DNA from: Channallabes apus
Lineage: Eukaryota > Chordata > Actinopteri > Siluriformes > Clariidae
Assembly: GCA_030522415.1 (NCBI GenBank)
Contig: CM060107.1
Span: 488,001-552,000 of the forward strand
DNA length: 64,000 bases
Direction: 5' to 3'
In this document: one piece after another, positions 44,540-54,239 of the stretch
Layout of the letters: each line of letters starts with the position of its first letter
How positions within the stretch are numbered: the first letter of the stretch is position 1
Notes under the pieces: model-generated
What the model was told of the DNA's origin: nothing
The model's database searches: none
Seen by the model: only the letters and a program-made list of their open reading frames with translations
Made by a program: the position numbers and the translations under genes

Positions 44540-45457
44540 ATGTCGGTTGTGATTCTGCCTCTGAGTGCAGGTGAGGAGACATTAGAGCTCCACTCGGTGG
44601 ATTTGGGGGTGGAGGCCGTGGAGAAGCTGATCCGTGAGCTACAGGTGAAGCTGGCCCGGTTACAGCAGCGGAAAGCCACGTTGGAATCGACGCGGACCGA
44701 CACTCACCTGTCCCAGGTAAATTCTCGGCGTGAGAATTCTCCTACAACCTCAACCCCGCGTGTTTCTCTGCCCAGGTCCAACACACCAAGGACGCATCCC
44801 GCCCAGTGTTCCTACACCCCGGCGCCGGGACATCACGGACCCTGGATACAGCAGCAGCGGAAGAAGCACGCCAAGCCCCGGGCGAGGACCTCTCCACCAC
44901 CACCACCCGTCTTCGACATCTCGACCCAAAACCGCTTCGCTCCTCTCCGCGAGACGGCACACGACGTCCTGGTCATCGGAGACTCCATCGTTCGTCACGT
45001 GCGTGCTACCACGGCTAAAGGTAAGGTGCACACACGCTGTTTACCTGGTGCACGTGTTCTTGATGTTGCTGCACAGGTGCCTGCTGCCCTGAGGAGGAAC
45101 ATTGGAGCTGTGGTTCTTCATGCCGGCACGAACGACACCAGGCTGAGGCAGACGGAGATCCTAAAGAAGGACTTCAGGAGCCTGGTCGAGAAGGTCCGCA
45201 GCACATCACCCACGACAATGATCATCGTATCTGGACCGCTTCCCACATTTCAGCGAGGAATCGAGAAGTTCAGTAGATTATTTGCTTTTAATGAATGGTT
45301 ACAATCTTGGTGTCAACAACAGAAATTACGCTTTGTTGATAACTGGAATGTTTTCTGGGAGCGTCCTAGGCTCTATCACACCGATGGCCTACACCCTAGC
45401 AGAGCTGGAGCAGCGGTCCTCTCTGACAACATCTCCAGAACACTACGAACCATCTGA
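44540..45457 (+). CDS. L2-C ORF1, SGNH-esterase-like protein
   Basis: 305 residues from ATG 44540 to TGA 45455-45457. Residues 23-50 form a short coiled-coil-like helix (VEAVEKLIRELQVKLARLQQ); 51-135 is a Pro/Ser/Thr-rich linker with a poly-Pro run. Residues 141-305 form an SGNH (GDSL-like) esterase: block I IGDSI at 146-150 (Ser149), block III HAGTND at 194-199 (Asn198), block V DGLHPS at 282-287 (Asp282, His285). The whole catalytic set is present. CR1/L2-type LINEs are known to carry such esterase ORF1 proteins, thought to act with the RNP. The stop is directly followed by CTG and the ORF2 frame. Confidence 0.85.
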   Translation: MSVVILPLSAGEETLELHSVDLGVEAVEKLIRELQVKLARLQQRKATLESTRTDTHLSQVNSRRENSPTTSTPRVSLPRSNTPRTHPAQCSYTPAPGHHGPWIQQQRKKHAKPRARTSPPPPPVFDISTQNRFAPLRETAHDVLVIGDSIVRHVRATTAKGKVHTRCLPGARVLDVAAQVPAALRRNIGAVVLHAGTNDTRLRQTEILKKDFRSLVEKVRSTSPTTMIIVSGPLPTFQRGIEKFSRLFAFNEWLQSWCQQQKLRFVDNWNVFWERPRLYHTDGLHPSRAGAAVLSDNISRTLRTI

Positions 45458-48400
45458 CTGGCGGTAAGTCATACTGTAGATTCCAAACATATTAGCCACA
45501 TCACAACTCACCGTAGTGATAGACGCACACACATAGAAATATCACATCCTATAGAAACTGTGTCTGTTCCCCGAATACTGAGAAAAAAGAATAAATTTGT
45601 TAAATTTGCCCGAAACAATCTGATAACCATAAAACCAGAAAAAGGCAAAATAAGTAGTCAAAATCCACCTCTAAAGTTTGGACTACTCAACATTAGATCC
45701 CTTGCGCCTAAAGCACTTATTGTTAATGAAATTATCTCAGATTATTGCCTTGACGCACTCTGTCTCACTGAAACCTGGCTTAAACCAAATGAATATTTTG
45801 GTCTGAATGAGTCTACTCCGTCAGGATATTTCTATAAGCACGAGCCCCGTCTAATTGGTCGCGGCGGTGGTGTCGCCACTATCTACAACGATGTACTCAC
45901 TGTTACCCAGAAAATAAGGCCCAGGTTTAATTCATTTGAAGTGCTTATCATTAATGTTGCACTAAATGAAATACGTAATAAACCCTTGCTATATTTTACC
46001 TTGGCCACCGTGTACAGACCCCCGGGGCCATATGGCGATTTTCTTAAAGAATTTGGACATCTGCTATCAGACCTATTGGTTAACTCTGACAAAGTATTGA
46101 TAGTAGGAGACTTTAACATTCATGTAGATGATGCTAACGACGCTTTAGCACTCACATTTATGGATTTACTAAATTCCTTTGGGGTTAAGCAAAATATAAT
46201 TGGAGCAACTCACCGCTTTAATCATACGCTAGATTTAATTATATCCCATGGTATAGATGTCTCTAATATAGAGATCATACCTCAAAGTGATGATATCACA
46301 GATCATCACCTCCTGACATATACTCTACCCGTAGAACAGATTAGCTGTGTCTCCCCACGCTATCAATCTGTTAGAAATATGAATCCCACCACTAAAGACA
46401 GATTCACAAGTAATCTGCCGGATCTGTCCCAATTTCTTATTAGACCCCTAAATGCAGATGATCTAGATGAAGTGACTAGCAGCATGGGCACTATTTTTAC
46501 CAGTACATTAGACACTGTTGCTCCCATCAGATTAAAAAAAGTCAGAGATAAAACATTGGCACCGTGGTACAACAGTCATACTCGCGCCCTAAAGAGAGCA
46601 ACCCGTAACCTCGAGCGAAAATGGAGGAAAACTAAATTAGAAGTTTTTCGAATTGCGTATAAAGACAGTATGTGCAGCTATAGACAGGCTCTAAAAACTG
46701 CTAGGACCGAGCATCTTAGCCAACTGATAGCAAGAAACCAAAACAATCCCAGGTTCTTATTTAGTACAGTGGCTCGCTTAACAAAACCTAAGATGCCCGC
46801 AGAGAGTATCCCATCACAGTTTAGAAGTGAAGACTTTATGGACTTCTTTAATGAAAAAATCAATAATATCAGGAAGAAAATAATGGAGGTTCAACCTCTA
46901 ATAGTATCTCACGATCCAGTTCAGCCTATAGCTTCACATTTAGATTTTCACTGCTTTACAGGTATAGGACAGGAAGAGCTGTATAAACTCATCACCTCGG
47001 CTAAATCAACAACGTGCCTGTTAGACCCAATCCCAACCAGATTTTTAAAAGAAGTGATGCTTACGGTTGGAGAGCCACTCCTAAACATTATTAATTCTTC
47101 ATTACATCTAGGTCACGTCCCTAAACCTTTCAAGTCAGCAGTTATTAAGCCGCTTCTTAAAAAATCTAATTTGGACGCGAATGAAATAAAAAATTACAGA
47201 CCGATCTCAAACCTCCCGTTCATATCAAAAATACTAGAAAAAGTAGTATCAGCTCAAATTTGCACATTCTTGCAGGATAACAACGTCCTTGAAGAATTTC
47301 AGTCAGGTTTCAGGCCCCATCATAGCACAGAAACTGCACTAGTTAAGATTACAAATGACTTGTTTTTAGCTTCAGACCAAGGCTGCATCTCATTGCTAGT
47401 CCTGCTCGATCTTAGTGCTGCATTCGACACTATAGATCATAATATTCTCATAGATCGCTTACAAAATTATATAGGCATTCAGGGACAGGCACTAAAATGG
47501 TTTAGATCTTACCTGTCTGATCGCTACCATTTTGTAGATCTAAATGGAGAACCGTCTGGTATAATGCCAGTGAAATATGGGGTCCCACAAGGGTCAGTTT
47601 TAGGACCTCTGTTGTTCTCAATATACATGCTTCCCTTGGGTAACATCATTAGAAGACATGGGATTAGTTTCCATTGTTATGCTGATGATACCCAATTATA
47701 TATCTCAACTAAACCAGACGAAATACCTAAGTTGTCTAGATTAACTGAGTGTGTCCAGGACATAAAAGATTGGATGACCAATAACTTTCTTTTACTAAAT
47801 TCAGATAAGACAGAGATATTACTTATTGGCCCAAAAACCAGCACACAACAGCTTTCACAATTCAGCTTGCGCTTAGAAGGATGTACTGTTATTACCAGCT
47901 CAGCAGTAAAAGATCTGGGAGTAATATTAGACAGTAACTTGTCTTTTGAAAATCACATTTCAAATATCACAAAAACAGCCTTTTTCCATCTTCGAAATAT
48001 TGCTAAACTTAGGAACATCTTATCCGTATCTGATGCAGAAAAACTAGTTCATGCATTCATGACCTCCAGACTGGACTATTGTAATGCATTACTAGGTGGT
48101 TGTCCTGCATCCTCAATAAACAAGCTTCAGTTAATCCAAAATGCAGCTGCCAGGGTTCTCACTAGATCCAGAAAATATGATCATATAACCCCAATATTAT
48201 CATCCCTGCACTGGCTACCTGTTCAGTTTAGAATAAATTACAAAATAGTATTACTTGCATACAAGGCCTTAAATGGTTTAGCTCCCACATACCTAACCAG
48301 TCTTCTGATACGCTACAATCCACCACGCGCCTTAAGATCACAAAACTCCGGACTTCTGGTAGTTCCCAGAATTTCAAAATCTACAAAAGGGGGTAGGGCT

Positions 48401-48520
48401 TTTTCATATTTAGCTCCAAAGCTTTGGAATAGCCTTCCAGACAGTGTTCGGGGAGCAGACACGGTTTCTCAGTTCAAAAGTAGACTCAAGACGCATCTTT
48501 TTAATCTGGCATACACATAA
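45458..48520 (+). CDS. L2-C ORF2, endonuclease-reverse transcriptase
   Basis: An open frame of 1020 codons directly after, and in the same frame as, ORF1. Endonuclease: LLNIRSL (Asn near 45689), LTETW (Glu near 45770), [14 protein letters not shown], and TDHHLL where most families have [59 protein letters not shown] (Tyr at 47678), then a C-terminal domain to [10 protein letters not shown]. No stop or frameshift interrupts it. There is no ATG before 46160, which lies inside the endonuclease domain, so the translation start is unclear: UGA readthrough from ORF1, a non-AUG start (GTG at 45560 is in frame) or another mechanism. Cleaves target DNA and reverse-transcribes the element RNA. Confidence 0.88.
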   Translation: MAVSHTVDSKHISHITTHRSDRRTHIEISHPIETVSVPRILRKKNKFVKFARNNLITIKPEKGKISSQNPPLKFGLLNIRSLAPKALIVNEIISDYCLDALCLTETWLKPNEYFGLNESTPSGYFYKHEPRLIGRGGGVATIYNDVLTVTQKIRPRFNSFEVLIINVALNEIRNKPLLYFTLATVYRPPGPYGDFLKEFGHLLSDLLVNSDKVLIVGDFNIHVDDANDALALTFMDLLNSFGVKQNIIGATHRFNHTLDLIISHGIDVSNIEIIPQSDDITDHHLLTYTLPVEQISCVSPRYQSVRNMNPTTKDRFTSNLPDLSQFLIRPLNADDLDEVTSSMGTIFTSTLDTVAPIRLKKVRDKTLAPWYNSHTRALKRATRNLERKWRKTKLEVFRIAYKDSMCSYRQALKTARTEHLSQLIARNQNNPRFLFSTVARLTKPKMPAESIPSQFRSEDFMDFFNEKINNIRKKIMEVQPLIVSHDPVQPIASHLDFHCFTGIGQEELYKLITSAKSTTCLLDPIPTRFLKEVMLTVGEPLLNIINSSLHLGHVPKPFKSAVIKPLLKKSNLDANEIKNYRPISNLPFISKILEKVVSAQICTFLQDNNVLEEFQSGFRPHHSTETALVKITNDLFLASDQGCISLLVLLDLSAAFDTIDHNILIDRLQNYIGIQGQALKWFRSYLSDRYHFVDLNGEPSGIMPVKYGVPQGSVLGPLLFSIYMLPLGNIIRRHGISFHCYADDTQLYISTKPDEIPKLSRLTECVQDIKDWMTNNFLLLNSDKTEILLIGPKTSTQQLSQFSLRLEGCTVITSSAVKDLGVILDSNLSFENHISNITKTAFFHLRNIAKLRNILSVSDAEKLVHAFMTSRLDYCNALLGGCPASSINKLQLIQNAAARVLTRSRKYDHITPILSSLHWLPVQFRINYKIVLLAYKALNGLAPTYLTSLLIRYNPPRALRSQNSGLLVVPRISKSTKGGRAFSYLAPKLWNSLPDSVRGADTVSQFKSRLKTHLFNLAYT

Positions 48521-49168
48521 CTCATCCCAGTACTCATACTCCAGTACACCTATACCGAATGGCAACTACGCTAATTCTCCCCATCTGTTCTGTATTTCTC
48601 TACCCATCCCGAGGCATCGGGAGATTTTGCCAGCTTCAGTAGACAAAGGCCGACCCTGCGAGGTTCCTGAGGCATCCAGAGAAGGACCAGCTCCAACTGG
48701 ATTCAGCTTTATGATGGTTGGAGCTACACATGCTGCTCCTGTGCTTCCAGTGATCCAGACCTCATCTGCCCTCTGCACCTACTGACTCGTCCCTATGCTG
48801 AACTGGTCTTCATGACAATTTAAATAATTTCTGTCATATTGAATTTTCACCTGCACAACACACAAGATGTTATATCATTTCTATCTGTTATCGCCCAAAT
48901 GAGGATGGGTTCCCTGTTGAGTCTGGTTCCTCTCAAGGTTTCTTCCTAATGCCATCTCAGGGAGTTTTTCCTTGCCACCGTCGCCGTCACCCTTGGCTTG
49001 CTCATCAGAGACATTTCATTCATTCATCTCATTATTATCTGCACATTTTTCCCACACATCCACACTTCCAATTATTTTCTTTTCTATAATTATTATTATT
49101 ATTTGTTTTTATTTATTTATTTTCTATTATAATTTTATTTATTTATTTATTACTTTATATATAATTAT

Positions 49169-49237
<69 letters not shown>

Positions 49238-49354
49238 TTAGTTGTTTTTTTTTTTTTTGTTAAATTTCTTAAATTTTTGTGAAGCTGCTTTGAGACAATG
49301 ACCATTGTTAAAAGCGCTATATAAATAAAATTGAATTGAATTGAATTGAATTAT

Positions 49355-49939
49355 CTCTGTTTTGAACAGGTCACACTTTTTGGGTTTTAATTTTATTCCA
49401 TTTTCCCTCAGTCGCTGCAGCACTTTTCTAACATCATTGACATGGTCCTCAAAAGTCCTGCTGAATACAAGAACATCATCAAGGTATGGTACACATATTT
49501 CATCCCTTAACCCCTCTAGGCACTCCTCCATGCAACGTTGCAATGCTGCCGTCGCATTCATCAGCCCAAATGGAATGCGCACCCATTCATATAGACCCCC
49601 GGGTGTTACAAAAGCTGTTAAATGCCTGCTGTCTTTGGCCATGAACCCCTGGTGATATGCCTTACCCTGGTCAAGCAGTGAAAAAAAAGTGTTTCCTCCC
49701 AGACTGTCCATGATGTCCTGCACTCTGGGAATGGGATGGTGATCAGGGTGAGTCTTACGGTTGGGGTCTCTATAGTCAATACATAAATGCAGTGTTCCAT
49801 CTCTTTTCCTCACACAAACAACTGGAGAGGAGTAAGAAGAGGTAGACTTTTCAGCCCATCCCTGTGCTATCAAGTCCAAGAAGTAATCTTTCACCTCTTT
49901 GTATAATGGTTTTGGGACAGAGATATATGTCCTTGACAC
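49355..49939 (-). pseudogene. Gypsy reverse transcriptase (5' part)
   Basis: Minus-strand frame with [53 protein letters not shown], and the catalytic [11 protein letters not shown] (YLDD near 49475). Broken at 49355 by the L2-C insertion. A frameshift near 49940 separates it from the upstream linker. Confidence 0.85.
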
Positions 49940-49943
49940 TGGT

Positions 49944-50519
49944 TCAGCATCCTAGAGAAATGTTCATTTGCAGACTTGTCACACAGCCAAAATCATCATC
50001 AGACTGGGAGAAGGATTCTGACTCTTCGCTTAACATCTGGTTGACTATCTGTCTCTGATGTTCGCCAAGGTGAGCTAGATCAACGGGAGGGCCACATTTT
50101 TTAAAGGAAGAAGTGTAGGGGCTCCAGTAGGGGCTGTGGGCCTGGACATGGTGGGTGGAGGCAGTAAGGGCTTGGTCTGTCTTAAATATGTTGGCAGGAT
50201 AAACTGATCTCGCTGACTGTGCAGTCTCAATAGTAGTTCTTCCTACAAGTATGATGTCATGATTCATTGGATTCTGCACACTAACAATAACTCTTGGGGC
50301 CATGCCTGCCTTCACTGTTGTGATGCTATCACAAACCTCAAGTCCTTCAGGCGACTGTGGATTCTCATCAGACTCAAAGATCAAAGCTTGATCCTCCCTA
50401 AAAGGTGAAGTATGAACTCGACACTCAATTTGAACTGAACTATGTTTGGGCACACTGACTCTCTCATTGACCATCCTTACTCTATATTCACACATGTGGT
50501 TTACGGCCACTGCATTCAC
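49944..50519 (-). pseudogene. Gypsy protease-RT linker
   Basis: A 191-codon frame continuing pol between protease and RT: PRVIVSVQNPMNHDIILVGR, then CGPPVDLAHLGEHQRQIVNQ. No catalytic motif; placed by position and continuity with the RT frame. Confidence 0.65.
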
Positions 50520-50722
50520 AAAAGCTTCTGCCTTATTTTTCCTACGTAGAGGAAACTGCCTTTATCAGCTTTTCTTTATCCCTGTGTTTGGCCTGGTCTT
50601 GAATTAACAACTCATCATCACCAGACACAAGCTGAAAAGACACTTCAAGCCACCCAATATATGGCATTTCTGTCCCATTGGCGGCTTCGTACCAAATGGC
50701 TCAAATAACTCTGATACGTCTC

Positions 50723-51290
50723 TTAAAGGCATATCAGGAAATTACTGTTGTTCCACACCTCATCTATAGCACAGATTTGTGACCCTGTATCCCAAAGCGC
50801 ACGAGTTTGTTGTTTATCTAAGAAACATCTAATAAGGCATTTCTTCCCTGCGAGCTCCCTCAAAGAAGGTGTTTTATTTTTTGAAATATTACTTCTTTTT
50901 TTGCACTTGTGTTTCTCATATGTCTGGGCTACCCTTCCCTTAATACCTAAATATGTGTTTGATTTACAATATTTTTTATTTACTGCCCAGTGGACTTCTT
51001 GGCATTTCTTTGAACAGTATAAAGTGGTTTTACAAACTGAACAACACTTCAGCCTCATAGTTTCTTTCACTTCTCTACACCCAACGCAAAACTGGGACTC
51101 ACCTATTGTGCTGGTTGCCCTGTGTTCCTCGGGGGCAACCCTTGTTAGTTTAAAGGACTCTTCTTAGCTAATGTTCCTAACCTCTCTGCTTTACAGCCTG
51201 CTCTGAAAAGCTCGCTGCTACCACATCTGAAACAATGCTGACCGTACTCGTCATCTGCCTGAACACAAGCGAAACACCTCAGCTGGGGAC
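50723..51290 (-). pseudogene. Gypsy zinc-finger region and protease (with MYND-like finger)
   Basis: Reading 5' to 3' on the minus strand: a zinc-knuckle-like block (51195-51283) with CFAC, then CFRCGSSELFRAGC, in which the expected His is Leu; a stop; then a MYND-like finger (50966-51091) with FCVGC, CSVC, YCSKKCQ, HW and KKYC, in which the usual His before the last Lys is Asn; then the protease core ALWDTGSQICAID (Asp-Thr-Gly near 50780). MYND fingers are rare in retroelements. A stop near 50723 and others break the frame. Confidence 0.7.
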
Positions 51291-51439
51291 GTGGCACCTG
51301 GATAATAACGCTGTGGAGCGAATCTCTGTGGGAATTGGGCTGTGCCTCTTGCCTGTCGTAGCCTGAATGCTGGTTGGTACTCCTGTATTGGTGCTGGAGA
51401 ATTGTAACAGGTCATAGCATTTGAGTTAGTTTCATTAGT

Positions 51440-51602
51440 TTTAAAAGTATCTCACACCGTACTCCATTTGATGTCAACCATTTTTTTTCATGTGTTATGT
51501 TGTTTTTGTCTTGTCATTTGTATTTTTTGTTCTGGAAGCTCCGTCACTAAAACAAATTCCTTGTATGTGCAAGCTTACAAAACTCTTTCTGATTCTGATA
51601 AG
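51440..51602 (+). mobile_element. L2-D LINE 3' tail
   Basis: The reverse complement of 17397-17545: TATCTCACACCGTACTCC, CATTTGATGTCAACC, TTCCTTGTATGTGCAAGC, ending CTCTTTCTGATTCTGAT. A 5'-truncated insertion inside Gypsy gag. Confidence 0.8.
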
Positions 51603-52450
51603 GTGAGGACTGCAGGGCTGAAAACATTGGAAAAGGAGCAGGGGCAGATTCTGGTTCTCTGCTTCGCACGGGGTACTGTGGAGTGGTGGGCGCAGACTTT
51701 TGGATCATTTCTCACATCTCCTTGATCTCAGATAGCAAATCAGGGGGCACAGTGAGATAATTTTTCTGAGTGGTGCTGTCCTGTTCTGCCTACACTATAC
51801 TGGACTGGACTGTGTTTATGTTAGTTACCCGTGATGAGCCAGCATGTTTCTTTTTGTCCTGCCTTTCCTTTTCATTGGTGCAGGCAGTGTTCAGTTTCTC
51901 CTACAGTGATTCATCTGATGTATTTGTCTGCAAAAGGTAAGGCTGCAGATCACTTCTAATATTGTCATTCTGCAAGCCAGTTATGACAGTATGCATGAAG
52001 AGACTCTGAACTAATGCAGGGTCATATTTTAAACTCGACTCTGCTTCCTGGGAAGCGAACAGGACTTTCTGTTTCAGGTCCATGGCCCTAAGCAGGAAAT
52101 TTTGAGGTGTCTCTTTGTTGCTCTGAACCTCAGAAGTTAGGTGTTTATACAGTTCTGTTGCACCTCTCTCCTGGTAGTGAGATCTGAGAATTCTACGGAG
52201 AGCAGGCAGTGTCAGTGATACTTTTCCTTCTAGATAACTACGCAACTGCATGCCTGGGGTGATGGCACGGATCACTGCATCAACAATCTCTGAAACTGGA
52301 TAACCCTTGCTTAGTCCACTTTCAATTTGTCTCGCCAGGCTGGAAAAGGTTAGTCTATCCTTTTGTCCCGACTCGCCTATCTGGCCTGCTACTTGAAATC
52401 TTTTCACCACACTGGGTTATCAGGTGCTGCTGTGACCATATTTTTTGTGG
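51603..52450 (-). pseudogene. Gypsy gag
   Basis: Capsid-like frame 51901-52410 with FQVAGQIGESGQKDRLTFSS, ITPGMQLRSYLEGK, LRRILRSHYQERGATELYKH and LFMHTVITGLQNDNIRSDL. It continues with a stop toward 51603 (charged C-terminal tail). A frameshift near 52405 joins the preceding codons (VTAAPDNPVW). The start of gag and the 5' LTR are absent. Confidence 0.8.
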
Positions 52451-52705
52451 AACCGCCCATATGGAAGTATAATAGTGCCAAAATTCCTGAAAGAAAAATA
52501 GCAGGTTGAATTACATGAACTGAAAAAAACGTGTTGAAATAAAAATGTTTGAATTTTTCTGCATTGCAATTTATTGTAGTTGTATATTTCAAGTGAAAAT
52601 GTAATTCAAGCATTTAAAATTCAATGCAAAAATATAAAATATAAAAAAAGTTAATAAATTGCTGTTCAAAAATATTTTCAGGTGTTAAAAATACAATCTT
52701 TATTA

Positions 52706-52918
52706 CAAACCGGATTCCAAAAAAGTTGGGACACTAAACAAATTGTGAATAAAAACTGAATGCAATGATGTGGACATGGCAAATGTCAATATTTTATTCA
52801 GAATAGAACATAAATGACAGATCAAAAGTTTAATCCGAGAAAATGTATCATTTTAAAGAAAAAATATGTTAATTCCAAATTTCACGGTGTCAACAAATCT
52901 CAAAAAAGTTGGGACAAG
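52706..52918 (+). repeat. Left inverted terminal repeat of the Tc1-like element
   Basis: Pairs with 57993-58204. Both contain the AAAAAAGTTGGGACA or AAAAAGGTTGGGACA motif at the outer end, and the left arm repeats it at its inner end (GTTGGGACAAG). Confidence 0.9.
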
Positions 52919-53055
52919 TAGCAATAAGTGGCTGGAAAAAGTCAATTTGAGCATAACGAAGAACTGGAAGACCAATTAACAGTAATTAGGTTAATTGGCA
53001 ACATGATTGGGTATAAAAAGAGCTTCTCAGAGTGGCAGTGTCTCTCAGAAGCCAA

Positions 53056-54239
53056 GATGGGTAGAGGATCACCAATTCCCACAATGTTGCGCAGAAAGAT
53101 AGTGGAGCAATATCAGAAAGGTGTTACCCAGCGAAAAATTGCAAAGACTTTGCAGTTATCATCATCAACGTGCATCCCAGAGAGCCGTGCCCCACTCGCG
53201 GGCCCTACCCGTGAGAAGGGTGATGATGTAGGCTACCCTGGATCTTTCAGAAGAGAAGGTGGAGGCCTGAAGCTCAAAAATCAGAGAACATTGGGACAGG
53301 AAGGATCTACATGTACCTGGTTCTCCGCCGTAAGTGGGAGGGGCTGGCAGGCGTGGCTCCCGCGGGAGGTCCATGAGAGTGGGCCGTGCCGTGGGCATCT
53401 GGAGGCGCTGCATTTGGACGGTGACGTCAGCGAGCGTCTGTCTGGTGGTGACCAACTCCTCCTGGTGTTTACCAAGGAGAACGCCTTGATTCTCCAACGC
53501 CTGTCTTATCCTGTCTAATCCTGCTGGATCCATGGTATGGCTGGATTATTCTGTCAGGGAGCTGCGATGTTCGTCAGTTCGCGGAGGTGAATCCAGATGC
53601 AGGTGCAGGCATGAGGCGTTGACTGTGCTTGAATGAATGAGAGTGGGCGTGTCGCGCCAGGAAATCCGCGGGGGCGGGAGACGCGCCGTGAGCGTGGAGC
53701 TGAGTCGAAGTCGAGGAGGGGAGAGCAAGAGATCAAAGCCGTGTGATCAGTCAGCGAGGGCGTCGAGCCAAAACGTGAAGCTGAGCCGTGGTCGAGAAAC
53801 GAAAGCGAAAGTTCAAAGCCGTTAAATCCAAGCGTGGCAATAATCTAAATCGGGAGGCGAGGGGAAAAATGAGAGACAAGCGAGATCGGCAACGTGAAAA
53901 GTCATGAACAGAAACGCGATGGTCACGTGATGGGTGCCTGACAGCGTGGGAAAGGAAATGTCAAGGGTCTTTGATCAGCGCGAAGGCACTGAGAGCGTGA
54001 CAGAATCTGGAACAATCTCTGTGCGTAAGGGTCAAGGGCGTAAAACCATACTGGATGCCCGTGATCTCCGGGCCCTTAAACGACACTGCACCACAAACAG
54101 GAATGCTACTGTAAAGGAAATCACAGAATGGGCTCAGGAATACTTCCAGAAACCATTGTCAGTGAACACAATCCACCGTGCCATCCGCCGTTGCCAGCTG
54201 AAACTCTACAGTGCAAAGAAGAAGCCATTTCTATTCCAA
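53056..54239 (+). pseudogene. Tc1-like transposase, DNA-binding region (split)
   Basis: MGRGSPIPTMLRRKIVEQYQ and KGVTQRKIAKTLQLSSST (first helix-turn-helix) lie at 53056-53165. After the Gypsy insert the frame resumes near 54004 with ESGTISVRKGQGRKTILD, then RALKRHCTTNRNATVKEIT and RAIRRCQLKLYSAKKKP (second helix-turn-helix). It is then cut by the L2-B LINE. Catalytic residues are in the 57345 segment. Confidence 0.85.
53165..54003 (-). mobile_element. Gypsy-type 5' leader and gag fragment
   Basis: A minus-strand frame, 53165-53533, starts MDPAGLDRIRQALENQG and contains FLSQCSLIFELQ and TLLTGRAREWGTALW, a capsid N-terminal region of another fish Gypsy lineage, distinct from the 52 kb gag. 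The GC-rich sequence 53534-54003 is its untranslated leader. No complete LTR or clear target duplication was found. Confidence 0.75.

Larger units (their letters stand above)
44200..49350 (+). mobile_element. Full-length L2-C LINE, apparently intact
   Basis: About 5.15 kb: 5' UTR (44200-44539), ORF1 (44540-45457), ORF2 frame (45458-48520) and 3' UTR with the tail GCGCTATATAAATAAAATTG and TTGAATTGAA repeats. Insertion was into the RT of the Gypsy element: the Gypsy reading frame stops at about 49355 and resumes at about 44198 with at most 1-2 bp duplicated. Both ORFs are open and the catalytic motifs are present, so this copy may be mobile or only recently silent. The 3' UTR also contains a (TA)n run (49181-49234). 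Confidence 0.9.
40656..52450 (-). mobile_element. Ty3/Gypsy LTR retrotransposon, split and decayed
   Basis: The minus-strand order gag - zinc fingers - protease - RT - RNase H - integrase is that of Gypsy (Metaviridae-type) elements. A polypurine-like stretch on the minus strand, AAAAGGGGGCG (40846-40856), precedes a possible 3' LTR start TGTATG at 40842. The 5' LTR is not found; the element seems to end inside gag near 52450. It has been hit by a solo LTR (40913-41295), a complete L2-C (44.2-49.35 kb) and an L2-D tail (51440-51602). Many frameshifts; inactive. Confidence 0.85.
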
